17,539 nucleotides of DNA from Planctomycetota bacterium. GTDB lineage: Bacteria > Planctomycetota > UBA11346. Each line of letters begins with the position of its first letter. The stretch's first letter is position 1. Positions 4,185 through 14,200 of this stretch are shown piece by piece. Where the stretch lies: the NCBI GenBank assembly GCA_013816645.1, contig JACDEC010000010.1, positions 1 through 17,539 of the forward strand, in the 5' to 3' direction. The position numbers and the translations under genes were made by a program. The notes under the pieces were generated by a model that saw nothing but the letters and a program-made list of their open reading frames with translations, searched no databases and had not been told where the DNA came from.

Positions 4185-7022
4185 TCACTCCCAGACCTTA
4201 GTCTTCAGTCCGAGCTGATTCCCGTTCTCGGTGATCGCGCGCTTGATCTGTTCGCTGACCCCGTCGGGGAAATCGGCGCTGATCTCGACCGTCACCTTCA
4301 CGTTGGCCTTGGGGTCTCGGCACAGGACCTCGATGATCTCCTCGGCCAACTCCATCAAGCGTACCCGGGAACTGGCGGCGGCGATCTCTGCGCTTCCGTG
4401 AAACGCGTGCGCGGTGCGCGGGGTCGGGGCGGGGGCCGGGGCGGCGCCAGATCCCCCGGTGGTGGCGCCACCGTGGCCATCGCGAACGCCGCCGGGGGTG
4501 CTGCCGCTGGTATGGGTGGACGCCGGTACGACCGGCTGGGCTCCCGAGCCGGGGCGATGGGCCTGCTCATAGGCCACTGCCGCGGCGGGTTCGATCAGGA
4601 GCAGCGTGTCGTCGACCTGGATCACCGCTTGGCCGAAGGTGAATCCTTCGAACTTTCCCGCCGTGCTGCCCAAGGCGCAGGCGAAGAAGTCGCGGGATGC
4701 GGAACCGCTGCGGATGGCCTGGCCCAGCACGTCGCGCTGCTTGAGGCGGGGCAGGTAGATGTAGCGCAGCGTGTCTTCCCAGAAGTCCATCGCCTTCACC
4801 GCCGGCCGATCGGGCTTCCAGTACAGGTCTTTGAGGCGGGCACGCAGGTGGATGGCCGACCAAGTCGTGATCACCAGTTCATTCTCGCTGCACACCCGCT
4901 CCAGCTCGGTGGCGACCGAGCTGCCCGAGGTGTTCAGGGGGAAGGCTTCGACCGTCGGCGTGGTCTCGGCAGCGGTGCCCTGCGAAGGACACAGCAGCCA
5001 CTTGTAGCACTCGCGCACGGCGCGGGGCAGGACCTCTTCGGCGGTGGCCCGTTCCTTCTCGGCGACCTTCTGATGCAGTTGATCGACGTTGAGCCGCATC
5101 TCCTTGATGTCGTCGACGATCGAAGCCCAGGCTAAGGCGATCCGGGCAGCGTCGCGCAGGCGGGAGAGCACGGCGCGATCGGGGGCCAGGAACAGCAGGC
5201 GGTTGGCGCGGTAGCGCGGCTTGGTTCCGTTTTGCCGCAGGCAGTCCAGCACGGCGGTGGTGGTTTCTGCATCGTCGCCGCGGGCATACGGGGACTCGGG
5301 TGGGAGCACGACCAGGCGCAGCAAACTGTCGTCGGGGATGTCGCCATGCGGCGTGAAGACGTGGGCGCCGTCGAAGCAGCCGACGTGGCCGACGATGCGT
5401 TTGAGCGCCTCGGCGATCTTGGGTCGGATGTCGCGCGTGTCGTCGAAGCGGCGCTTGCGGTCTTCCATCTCACGACGGAGGTTCGCGCGGGTATCGAACC
5501 AGTAGCGGGTGGTGTCGAGGCTCTGGTCACCGCTGCTGTTGAGGTAGTGGAGGCGATCGGCCAACCGGCTCAGGGCATCGATGAAGGTGGCGGCAGTCTG
5601 TCCCGGTTGCAGGCAGCCCAGCAGCACCCGGCCGCGGTCTAGGCCGCGGATGCCCGGCTTGGTCGCCACCGATGACGGGGCGGTGCCCAGGAAGAGCGTG
5701 CGGGCGACGCGACGGGCGGCGCCGACCTGGCCGAAGCGGCTCTCGCGCTTCTCGAGTTCGACGGTCTCGGCACGTTCGCCATCGATGTCGCGATCGAGCA
5801 CCGGGTCCCAGCCGGGTGGCAGGTGGTAGACCAGTTCGTTGCGGGTGGTGCCATCGGCCAGGGGCAGGCTGCCCGGCATGATCATCAGGTCCTTGTTGTC
5901 GTCCTGCCACAGCCGGAAGATGACCTTCGCCATCAGCTTCAGCACGCCGCGGGTGCGCTGGAAGCCGTCGATGGTGCTCCAATCCTCGTACAGCCGATCG
6001 AACACCTCGGGATGGATCGGGTAGGCCTGGACCAAGCGGTTGTAATAGCGGCCTTCCTGAGTTTCGGCCGGCACCTTGGCGCCTTCGGCCACGTACAGAT
6101 CGGCGAAGGCGCGGCAGACCGCGTCGCGCCCAGCCGTATCGCGGATCGGCTCGAACAGGCGGCGGCGCACGATCTCGAAGGCTTCTTCGGTCTCGACCGG
6201 CTTCCACAGCGATTGGACGCGGCCAAAGGTCTTCTCCAGTGCGCGCAAGGCGCTGGCGCCCCGGGTGCTGCCCGCCTCGATCTCGGATTCGGGCAGCGAC
6301 GCCAGCACCAGGGCATTGGGGACCAGCTTGGCCGCCTCGGTGAGTGACTGGATGAAGGACAGGTTGCTGTCATAGCTGCCGCCGGCGAAGGTCTGGCCTT
6401 CACCGAACTGGCGGATGTAAGCGACCAGCTCATCGATCAGCACTACGCACGGGGCGAAGCGGGCGAGCAGCGTGCGCAGCACCTCCTTGCCCGGCGAGGT
6501 CCCGGTCGCGTCGGCATCCTTGAGCAGCGCGAAGCCCTCAGCGCCACCGAGCTGCCAGGCCAGCTCGCCCCACAGGGTCTTCACCGTCTGCGTTCCATGG
6601 GTGCGGGGTTGGCTGGGGCCCATGTCGGTGCCATCGAGCACCGCCACCCGCGCCTGTGGCACATCCATCAGCTTGGCCTTCTCGACGATGCCGGGCATGC
6701 CGGCCAGGTCGGCGAGGGGGCAGGTGCGCGTGGCCAGGTGGTAGACCGCGAGCATGGTGTGGGTCTTGCCACCGCCGAAGGCGGTCTGCAGTTGGATGAC
6801 CGGCTCGCCACCCTTGCCGGCGAGCCGGTTCGCGACCTGGATCAGGAGCAGGCGCATGCCGGCGGTGATGAAGGTGCGGTCGAAGAAGGCGGACGCGTCC
6901 TGGTATTCACGCGTTGCCTTGCCGGTGCGTACGGCCGAAATATCGGCCGCGAACTCAGATTGCTGGAAGGTGCCTTCGAGCACGTCCTTGTGCGGGACAG
7001 CGATGGTGCGCCACGGTTTCAT
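4185..7022 (-). CDS. DUF499-family P-loop ATPase (COG1483-like)
   Basis: A 945-aa ATPase. The start was set at the ATG at 7022 because the protein then begins MKPWRTIAVPHKDVLEGTF, the usual DUF499 opening; a longer ORF from 7079 would overlap the methylase gene. Walker A is TAFGGGKTH (80-88) and Walker B VVLIDE (193-198), followed by AYIRQFGEGQTFAGG. The middle contains a helical region around ERERATAEEV-like charged segments. Residues ~800-880 form a Gly/Ser/Pro/Ala-rich linker, and the last ~60 residues form a small domain ending ISADFPDGVSEQIKRAIT...KVWE. DUF499 ATPases co-occur with DUF1156 methylases and large helicases in predicted defence islands, where the ATPase is thought to power DNA or assembly remodelling. 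It starts 13 bp after the methylase stop. Its C-terminal motif is repeated in the 41-aa gene downstream. Confidence 0.88.
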   Translation of the reverse strand: MKPWRTIAVPHKDVLEGTFQQSEFAADISAVRTGKATREYQDASAFFDRTFITAGMRLLLIQVANRLAGKGGEPVIQLQTAFGGGKTHTMLAVYHLATRTCPLADLAGMPGIVEKAKLMDVPQARVAVLDGTDMGPSQPRTHGTQTVKTLWGELAWQLGGAEGFALLKDADATGTSPGKEVLRTLLARFAPCVVLIDELVAYIRQFGEGQTFAGGSYDSNLSFIQSLTEAAKLVPNALVLASLPESEIEAGSTRGASALRALEKTFGRVQSLWKPVETEEAFEIVRRRLFEPIRDTAGRDAVCRAFADLYVAEGAKVPAETQEGRYYNRLVQAYPIHPEVFDRLYEDWSTIDGFQRTRGVLKLMAKVIFRLWQDDNKDLMIMPGSLPLADGTTRNELVYHLPPGWDPVLDRDIDGERAETVELEKRESRFGQVGAARRVARTLFLGTAPSSVATKPGIRGLDRGRVLLGCLQPGQTAATFIDALSRLADRLHYLNSSGDQSLDTTRYWFDTRANLRREMEDRKRRFDDTRDIRPKIAEALKRIVGHVGCFDGAHVFTPHGDIPDDSLLRLVVLPPESPYARGDDAETTTAVLDCLRQNGTKPRYRANRLLFLAPDRAVLSRLRDAARIALAWASIVDDIKEMRLNVDQLHQKVAEKERATAEEVLPRAVRECYKWLLCPSQGTAAETTPTVEAFPLNTSGSSVATELERVCSENELVITTWSAIHLRARLKDLYWKPDRPAVKAMDFWEDTLRYIYLPRLKQRDVLGQAIRSGSASRDFFACALGSTAGKFEGFTFGQAVIQVDDTLLLIEPAAAVAYEQAHRPGSGAQPVVPASTHTSGSTPGGVRDGHGGATTGGSGAAPAPAPTPRTAHAFHGSAEIAAASSRVRLMELAEEIIEVLCRDPKANVKVTVEISADFPDGVSEQIKRAITENGNQLGLKTKVWE

Positions 7023-7035
7023 GGAATCTCGCAGG

Positions 7036-9990
7036 TCAGGTGTGGTGCTGGTCGAAGATGCTGCCCTGCTTGGGCACATCCGCGTCGCGCTTGGTCTGGG
7101 CGGCCGACTCGATGGGCGCCCAACTGGTGATCAGGTCGTTGTACGCGCGCGCATCGTCGGCTCGGCCAGATCGTTCGCAGAGCGTGTAGAGACGGTAGGC
7201 GAGCTGGCGTGTCGGCTCGGCCTTGTCGATCATGGCGCCCATAATCTTGCCGGCGGCAGACTCGCCCGAGGTCTTGAAGACCCGGATGACGTGATGCAGC
7301 GCTTCCCATACCGGTAGGCGCCGATCTGTAGCGGGGTCCCAGTCTTCCGGATATTCTGACCACTTGAGCAGACGCACGCTGCCATGGCCGGATTCGATGA
7401 CCCCGGCTGCCTTGACGCCTTCGACGCTGGTGCCCTTGCCGCGCGCGAGCACGTCGGCCACGCCGAATTTTCCGGCGGTCCAGCCATGCTGGTCGAACCA
7501 GTGCAGACAGAATTGGGTATCGTGGTCGAAATCGTCCTCGGCGAGGAAGCGGTTGATGAGCTGGAGCGCAGTCTTGACCGACATCGGTGTGCCGTCGGCT
7601 TCCAGCACCGCGCTGTACTGGCTGAAGATGGCCATGCCGGGGCCGATGATGGCTTGGCTGAGGTCGACCGGGGCAACCGGCGAATGCTCACCGCCACGTG
7701 TCATGGCGTCGAGAGCCTCGGGGAGAGCTGCATTCAGTTCGCGCAGGAACTCGCGGCGGCTGATGGCCCTGGCGTCAGCAGCACGAGTGCGGCAGACCAG
7801 GATGATGCTGGAGGCGAGGGCATTGGTGCCCGAACCGATCATGCGATTGCCGAGTTCAGTGCGCATGGGCCACGTCCCCGAGAGCGCAAAGCCGGCAGCC
7901 AGCACCGCCTGCAGGAAGGTGACCCATCCGGTGCTGGTGGTGCCTTCGTCGCCCGTCGTTTCAGCCTGTTTGAAGGCGTAATAGATCGTCACCGGGAAAC
8001 CGGGATGGGCGAGCGTAGCCAGGTTGTGCAGCGCCTGCTTCATGCCGGTCAGGAAGAAGGCTTCAGCCTGGTCCTTACCGCCGTGGCGGTAGGGGTTGGC
8101 GACCAGCTCTTCGGCCTTCGGGACGGCCATCGTGGCATAGAGAGAGGGAAGCTGGGGCTTCAGGGTCTTCCTGATCCAGACGTAAAAAAAATCCGAAAGA
8201 TCGGCATAGCCAATATTATCATAATATGGCGGATCTGTCGAAACTACCTTAAGCGCACTAATTTTCTGTGATTGGGCATCACCAGCCATTGCGAATCCGG
8301 GGACGCCCCCCATCAAAGCGCGAACGGCTGGGACTATCCAATCCAGTGCACTATTAATTCCTCCGCCTGAATCACTGAATGGGTTGCCTTCGCCAAAATC
8401 CCAGGCCATTGGGATTGCCTGTCTGGCGAATAAGTTACGCAGTGAAGCGGTGCGCGACGACCCGCCGGTCGATGATTTCGTTCCGGTCGGCCCGCTGTCC
8501 CAGGTGCACAGCGAGTTGCAACGATCGGCAAATCGGCTAATTCCGAGCGCCAAGTACACCCCGACTGCCTGCGCATAGGCCAGTGCCCCGGTGCCGCCAA
8601 CATCAAGTCCCATTCCATCATCCACCAGGCCGGCGGCGATGGCATCACGGCGGCAGCGTTCAATGGCTTCTCCGACCAAGTCAGAAAAGGTAGTCAAGGC
8701 GACAAGTTGGCGCTGAGTGAAAAGGTCACCGTACTTTGTTAGACCATAGTTAATCGTCCAAAAATTTCTCGGGTCGTTTGGAAGCTCGGTTTCTGGACGC
8801 CAATCGGGCTTTGCTTGCTTGGCGATCGACTGGTGTGCATCTAGCGGATCCAGATAGACACGCCCACGATGACCTTCGGCGACAACTGCCATGAGCCGTT
8901 GCCCCATGCGGCCTTCCAAACCATCGCGCTTGATTGCTGCTGGCTCAATTGGCGTGCCGGTGAGCAGGCAGCGGAAATTGGCGCCGCGCCCGAGTTTGGT
9001 CCCGTTCTCCGCCTCCTTGGGCGGCGTCCCCATCCTCACCGTGAAGCGATAGGACTGTCCTTCAACGACCGGTTGCACGTATGCCTCCTTCCCCGCCTTG
9101 TTCGACAGCATGAAGGTCGACGCCAGCGGTACCTCAACTGCGGCAAAGGCCGGGTTGGGGCTGCGAACCGTGCGTGCCCATAGCCAGGCGATGACAATCA
9201 GCTCTTCGCCCACATAGGGGATGAGGTCGGGCCTCACCCTGGCCATGTCGGCGGTGATGCGCACCGTGGGATACAGGTGTCCAATCCGCTGCTGCGCCTC
9301 GGTGCGCATCCACGCGCCATAGCGCCCCACGTCTTCGGCAAGTCCCGACGCCCCCGGCCAGGTCCTGGGTACCACTCTGCCCTGATTCGTGCCCTCCGCA
9401 TCCGGACCAACCGGGCGTCGGCCAGTGAACTTGGGCGGAATCTCGATCATCGCCTTGTTGATCGTCACCGCTACGGGGTTGAGGTCCGACGCGTAGGCTT
9501 CCAATCCCAGGCGCTGGGCTTCCAGCGGCAGCGCGCCGCCGCCGGCGAACGGATCGTGGAACGCGGGCAGCTTCTCGGGATCAAAGATGTCCTGCGCGCG
9601 CGGGTGATCCTTGTTCAGTTCGCAGACCTCGCGCCACGAGCGGCGGATCTCGGCGCGCGCGCGCTCCAGCACCTCCACGTTGGTGGTGTTCTCCCACTGC
9701 ACCAGTTCGGTGATGATGGCGAACAGACGCTCGCGCTCCTTGGCGGCATCCTTCTTGTTCATGCCATAGCGGAAACCCTGGCCCTGCTGGAAGCCCGGAT
9801 CGTTGACCATCTGGGCGAAGATCACCGCCCGCGCAGCCGCCAATGGGCGCCGCGCCCACCACAGGTGCAGCGTGCTGGGATGGCCATGGCGTATCGATTT
9901 TTCCCGAACCGCAGCCTTGTTGATAGCGTCGAGTGGCAGCGCCACCTCGATGAGTTTGCGGGGGGACCTGATCGGATATTCAATGGTCAT
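7036..9990 (-). CDS. DUF1156 DNA methyltransferase (COG1743-like adenine-type)
   Basis: A 984-aa methylase starting at the ATG at 9990, overlapping the MNT gene stop as ATGA; the longer frame to 10086 would run into the MNT gene. The N-terminus carries the DUF1156 signature: RKLIEVALPLDAIN, then GHPSTLHLWWARRPLAAARA (37-56). SAM-binding motif I is DPFAGGGALPLEAQRLG (146-162), followed by the acidic ASDLNPVA, and the catalytic motif is STDPPYYDNIGYADL (584-598), the DPPY type of N6-adenine or N4-cytosine amino-methylases. The large spacing between these motifs is normal for this family. It probably modifies host DNA to mark self. The DNA around the catalytic motif (41% GC in 8191-8280 by hand count) is much more AT-rich than the flanks, hinting at a mosaic gene. 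Target sequence unknown. Confidence 0.88.
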   Translation of the reverse strand: MTIEYPIRSPRKLIEVALPLDAINKAAVREKSIRHGHPSTLHLWWARRPLAAARAVIFAQMVNDPGFQQGQGFRYGMNKKDAAKERERLFAIITELVQWENTTNVEVLERARAEIRRSWREVCELNKDHPRAQDIFDPEKLPAFHDPFAGGGALPLEAQRLGLEAYASDLNPVAVTINKAMIEIPPKFTGRRPVGPDAEGTNQGRVVPRTWPGASGLAEDVGRYGAWMRTEAQQRIGHLYPTVRITADMARVRPDLIPYVGEELIVIAWLWARTVRSPNPAFAAVEVPLASTFMLSNKAGKEAYVQPVVEGQSYRFTVRMGTPPKEAENGTKLGRGANFRCLLTGTPIEPAAIKRDGLEGRMGQRLMAVVAEGHRGRVYLDPLDAHQSIAKQAKPDWRPETELPNDPRNFWTINYGLTKYGDLFTQRQLVALTTFSDLVGEAIERCRRDAIAAGLVDDGMGLDVGGTGALAYAQAVGVYLALGISRFADRCNSLCTWDSGPTGTKSSTGGSSRTASLRNLFARQAIPMAWDFGEGNPFSDSGGGINSALDWIVPAVRALMGGVPGFAMAGDAQSQKISALKVVSTDPPYYDNIGYADLSDFFYVWIRKTLKPQLPSLYATMAVPKAEELVANPYRHGGKDQAEAFFLTGMKQALHNLATLAHPGFPVTIYYAFKQAETTGDEGTTSTGWVTFLQAVLAAGFALSGTWPMRTELGNRMIGSGTNALASSIILVCRTRAADARAISRREFLRELNAALPEALDAMTRGGEHSPVAPVDLSQAIIGPGMAIFSQYSAVLEADGTPMSVKTALQLINRFLAEDDFDHDTQFCLHWFDQHGWTAGKFGVADVLARGKGTSVEGVKAAGVIESGHGSVRLLKWSEYPEDWDPATDRRLPVWEALHHVIRVFKTSGESAAGKIMGAMIDKAEPTRQLAYRLYTLCERSGRADDARAYNDLITSWAPIESAAQTKRDADVPKQGSIFDQHHT

Positions 9991-10823
9991 TTGACAATTT
10001 CGCAGCGGGCGCCATTGCCCGAAAGACAGTGAACGGCGGTAAACGGGACCTTGGCAACGCTCACTTGGTGGCGGACGCGGTTCCAATCGAGGTGCTCAAG
10101 CCAGGCGATATTCGCATAGATCAGCAAGGCCCAAAGCGTCGGATCAACGCCTATGCGGGAACGGTATTTCTTGGTCTTCGCTAACGCCGCGTTCACGATC
10201 CAGTCCGCGCCGTGATCGCGAACCGTCGACAGGTCTAGGCCGTCGCTGACCGGAGAGACCTTTGATCGACCGGTGGCATGCTGCAAGATGCGCTTCGCTT
10301 CATCGCCGCGCTTCCTACCGGCCTGGAGCACTTCCGTGACTTCGACGCCTTGCCCATCGACCAGAAAATCCGGGGGGTCGCTTCCGCGCACAACGGACGC
10401 TGTCCGCCCCTGGCACGCCAACCATAGATCCAGTGCCCATCGTTCGCGCTCATCTTTCATCGATCGGCACACGATGAAGCGGTAGTCGTCGAGGTGGCCG
10501 ACCACCTGCTCATCTTCTATGCCACGTTCCCAGAAGCGCACGCCATGCTGGGCGATGTGCTCGGCCAAGGCCGGGTTGGTGATGGCGGATCGGATGGTCA
10601 GGTCATAGCGATACGGCAACGGCAACTCATCTAGACAGCCGGCGAGTCGGGCCATGTCTTCGTTGGTCATATCTTCGCCGTCGATGGCCAAGTCGATGTC
10701 GCTGCCATGCCGGAAGGTGCCCAGGGCCCGGCTCCCATACAGCACGGCGGATTGGACCCGTGGAACGCTGGCCAGCGCCGCATGGATCAAGGCGCGGGCG
10801 TGATCGTCCAGGCCGTCAGGCAT
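9987..10823 (-). CDS. mntA: MNT nucleotidyltransferase (MntA-like antitoxin) with C-terminal PD-(D/E)xK-like extension
   Basis: A 278-aa protein starting at the ATG at 10823, which overlaps the HEPN stop by 8 bases; an upstream start at 10976 would lie fully inside the HEPN gene. Residues 1-100 form a minimal nucleotidyltransferase: YGSRALG and SDIDLAI give the GSX10DXD motif (G30, S31, D42, D44), with a third acidic residue at D74 and the usual ending HGVRFWER. In HepT/MntA systems this enzyme inactivates the HEPN toxin by adding AMP to a tyrosine. The rest (~105-278) is not part of normal MntA, which is about half this length. It contains DPPDFLVDGQGVEVTEVL (149-166), where D152, E161 and E164 resemble a variant PD-(D/E)xK nuclease core, then a basic helix. 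The fusion is seen; the nuclease assignment is inference. It overlaps the methylase start by ATGA. Confidence 0.82.
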   Translation of the reverse strand: MPDGLDDHARALIHAALASVPRVQSAVLYGSRALGTFRHGSDIDLAIDGEDMTNEDMARLAGCLDELPLPYRYDLTIRSAITNPALAEHIAQHGVRFWERGIEDEQVVGHLDDYRFIVCRSMKDERERWALDLWLACQGRTASVVRGSDPPDFLVDGQGVEVTEVLQAGRKRGDEAKRILQHATGRSKVSPVSDGLDLSTVRDHGADWIVNAALAKTKKYRSRIGVDPTLWALLIYANIAWLEHLDWNRVRHQVSVAKVPFTAVHCLSGNGARCEIVK

Positions 10824-11223
10824 GGGGGCGAAGCCGAGCGGCAAGGGTGGTTTCCAGAGCCACCAGCATGGCCAGGTATCGTCCGGTAATCTCGGCGACG
10901 GCCGCCTTGGCGATACCTTCATTGTAGATGTGGGCAAACTTGTTGCGGCCATCCAGCGCGAGGATCCAGCCCTCACCGTCGGCCACCAGGGAGTCGGCGA
11001 AGGCCTGCTTGAGCACTTCGCGCGGTGACTTCACGTCGTAGCCGCCATGGTTCAGCAGATCCTTGAGCGTTTTCCAGCCCAGCTCGAAGGTCACCTCGAA
11101 CAACTGGATGAGACCGGCGCGCTCGAGGTCGGAATACTCGGTCTGGGTGCAGGCTTGGCGTAGTACCCGCAGGGACGACTGGTAATTCTGGAATCGCTGC
11201 TGCCAGCGGATGGCGGTGGTCAT
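10816..11223 (-). CDS. hepT: HEPN-domain protein, HepT-like / nucleotidyltransferase substrate-binding (HI0074 family)
   Basis: A 135-aa all-helical protein. The ATG at 11223 overlaps the helicase stop as ATGA, and from there the protein begins MTTAIRWQQRFQNYQ, the usual family start; the longer ORF from 11283 is rejected. Family landmarks are LERAGLIQLFEVTFELGWKT (33-52), SPREVLKQAF (66-75) and the HEPN motif RNKFAHIY (93-100), which is RX4HXY with R93, H98 and Y100. In characterised HepT toxins R and H are the RNase residues, and the tyrosine is the site AMPylated by the partner MNT enzyme, encoded next here. A translation-blocking toxin kept silent by its partner is the likely role. Inserting such a pair between helicase and methylase makes it part of the defence operon. 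Confidence 0.85.
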   Translation of the reverse strand: MTTAIRWQQRFQNYQSSLRVLRQACTQTEYSDLERAGLIQLFEVTFELGWKTLKDLLNHGGYDVKSPREVLKQAFADSLVADGEGWILALDGRNKFAHIYNEGIAKAAVAEITGRYLAMLVALETTLAARLRPHA

Positions 11224-14200
11224 GGGCGGCTTGCCTTTGCCAGCAGTGCGGTCAGGTCGTAGTTGATCGAGGCTGCGCCCCACGGCGGCTCGCGATCAAA
11301 CGGGTGGGTAATGTAATACGGTCCGTCGCAGCCGTCGTCGGCATTGACGAGCACGATGGCCAAGACGAACTTGTCGCCCTGGTTGAGCGCATAGATGATT
11401 TCATTGCGGGTGATGGTGACGGTCGCAGCACCAGCCACGCGGCCCTTCACTTCGATGTGCCGGGGATCGGGTATCTTCCCAGGCACGATCGGCGGGTGGC
11501 TGGTCAGATCCCAGCCACACTTATCGCGCGACACATCGACCACTCGCCAGCCTCGTCCCTCCTCTACGCGACGGACCGCGACCATGGCCAAGCGTTCGAT
11601 GCGCGCACGCGCAATGGGATCCGTGGAAAAGGCGTTGGCCGCCTCGGGCAGTTCGTCACCGCGCCGCTTTGCCAGCAGGCCGGCCGGGATCACCAGGGCG
11701 GCACCGAGGACCACCGGCGTGCCATTGACGATATGGCGCTGGGCCCGCAGCGAGCGCTTGCGTGCGTCGAGACGGCCTTCGAGATCGGCGACCATGCGCC
11801 GGGCATTGTCTTCGTTCAGGCGCACATCCTTGCCCGCCGCCCGGTCATCCTTGAGCTTGATCCAGCGATCCGACCACCAGGCGATCTCCTTGGTGAGCCG
11901 TTCGTGGACGGCTGCCAGGGTCTTCTCTATGTGGGCGATGCGGCGATCGGCGACCTCTGCGTAGTGCTGGGGGACCAGGTTGGCGGCGGCGAGCGCCACC
12001 GCCCGCTGTTCGATACCTGCACCCAGCCAGGGGGCCTGCACGATGTCTGCAACCAGGGCGCGGTCGCTTGCCGGCAATGGTTCCAGATCGAGGTGCGGCG
12101 CCCAGCCAGCGAAGCTGGCCGTGCCGTCAGGCGCCACGCGAACGAACTGGAGACGCTTCGAGATCACCTGGCCCTCGCCGGATCCGATCTCGTGGTGGAG
12201 CAGCACGAGCAATGACGGCTGGTCGCCGGGGTCGGCGGCATCGACGAGCATCGCGCCCTGGCGCAGCAGATTGGCGTGCTGTTCGATGATGATGTCGGCA
12301 ACGGCGAGCATCAGGGGGTGGCCCGGGTGCATCAGCACAGCACGGCTCAAACCTGGGGTGTCGAGTGGCTGGACCGCCTCACGTTCGAAGCAGATGCGGT
12401 CGTATCGTTTCAGGACCGGTTCCTGCTCGCGGCGGTTGCGGCCGGTGATGCGACGGTCGCGTTCACGGATGGCTTCGGGAACGAAGGTGATCTCGAAGCG
12501 GCCGCGTTCGCGCGGGTGCATCGTGCCGCCCAGCCGTTCGAAGGCGGTAATGAAGAACGACCGCACGAAGAATGGCTGCAGGCGGCGGGCCTCGGCCTTC
12601 TCCATCTCGTCCTTCACGGCGTAGAGGCGTTCCGGCGTCATCGTTTCGACCGCTAGCGCATTGCGGTTGAGCAGGCTCTTGAGGTGGTCGTGGTCGAGCG
12701 CCTGGTCGATCTTGGTGGTCAGGCGGGCCCGGACTTCGGGACGGTCGCCGTAGCGGATCGCCTCGAGCAGCAGGTCCTTGAGCGAGGTCTGCTCGAAGAC
12801 TTCGCCGAGAATGTCGAACACCCGGCCCTTGAGGGCGATGCTCTCGACTTCCAGCTTCATGAGCAGGCGGTGGTAGACCTGGCCTTCGAAGGTCTCGTTG
12901 GCGACCAGGTTCCAGAGGTGGCAGACCTCGGTCTGGCCGATGCGATGGATGCGGCCGAATCGCTGTTCGAGACGATTCGGATTCCAGGGCAGGTCGTAAT
13001 TCACCATCAAGCTGGCGTTCTGCAGATTCACGCCTTCGCCGGCGGCATCGGTGGCGATCAGCACGCGGATGGTCGGATCGGAGCGGAAGAGGGCCTGGAT
13101 CTTGCGCCGTTCGTCGCGGTGGGTGCCGCCATGAATGGTCACCACGGCCTCGGTCGACCCGAGCACCCCGGAGATCCGATCGCGCAGGTAGTTCAAGGTG
13201 TCGCGGTGCTCGGTGAAGATGATCAGCTTGCGCTGGTGGGCGCCCACGGCGCGCATCACCGGATCGTTCTGCAGGATCCTGGACAGCTCCTCCCACTTGC
13301 GGTCCTGGCCGGACGCCACCACGTCCTTGGCCTTGCGCACCAGGTGGGTGAGGATCTCGATCTCGGCTTCGAGGTCGGCGATGGTACGCGCGGCGGTCGA
13401 CTCGTCGACGACCTGTTCTTCGAGCGTCTCCTGCTCGTCCGCGGTGAGGTCGTCCTCGTCCTCGGGCACATCCGGCGCCAAGGTCTCCGAGATGACGCGG
13501 CCGCGGGTCTTGAGGCGCTCGGCGCGCACGCGGTTGCCGAGCTTGTCGCGCCGACGATCGAGTGACTTGTATATGGCCTCGGGGCTGGACGCCAGGCGGC
13601 GTTGCAGGGCGGTGAGGGCGAAGCCGACGGAGCGCTTCTGGCGGCCTTCCAACTGGTCTGCCTTGCCCATCTCAGTCTTCACGTACTCGGTCACCGCGGT
13701 ATAAAGCGCGGCTTCCAGGTCGGAGAGCGTGTAATTGACGGTGTAGGCCTTGCGCTCCTGGAACAGCGGCGTGCCGTCGAAGCGCAGCATCTCCTCTTTG
13801 ACCATGCGGCGCATGAGGTCGGACACGTCGACCTTCTGGGCCCCATCGCGTTCGCGGAACTTCCCGTAGAAGCGGTCGGAATCGAGCAGGGACAGGAAGA
13901 GCTGGAACTCTTCCTCCTTGCCGTTGTGCGGGGTCGCGGTCATCAGCAGCAGGTGCCTGGCCTTGGCGCCAACCTGTTCTGCCATGATGAACCGGGCGGT
14001 ACGATCCACCTTGCTGCCCGAGTAGTGCGCCGACAGCTTGTGTGCCTCGTCGAAGATGGCGAGATCCCAATTCAGTGCGCACATGCGCTCGCGTAGCTCG
14101 TCGTTGCGTGACAGCTGATCGAGGCGGATGATGACGTGGTTGAACTGCTCGAAGGGATTGGACGTGGGGGAGGCCAGTTCGAGCCCGGGCGAGAAGACGC

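Noticed and set aside
4161..5135. 324-aa + strand open frame opposite the DUF499 3' end
   Set aside because: Shadow of the GC-rich linker-coding part of the ATPase; no domain or start signal.
7384..8271. 295-aa + strand open frame opposite the methylase
   Set aside because: Shadow of DUF1156; the opposite strand encodes conserved methylase motifs.
9987..10976. Longer N-termini for the MNT (10976), HEPN (11283), methylase (10086) and ATPase (7079) genes
   Set aside because: The extra residues lie inside the upstream gene in another frame and match no family start; the chosen starts give typical N-termini and short overlaps.
11304..13565. Long + strand open frames opposite the helicase
   Set aside because: They are mirror frames of a well-supported helicase with all motifs in order; no RBS and unnatural composition.
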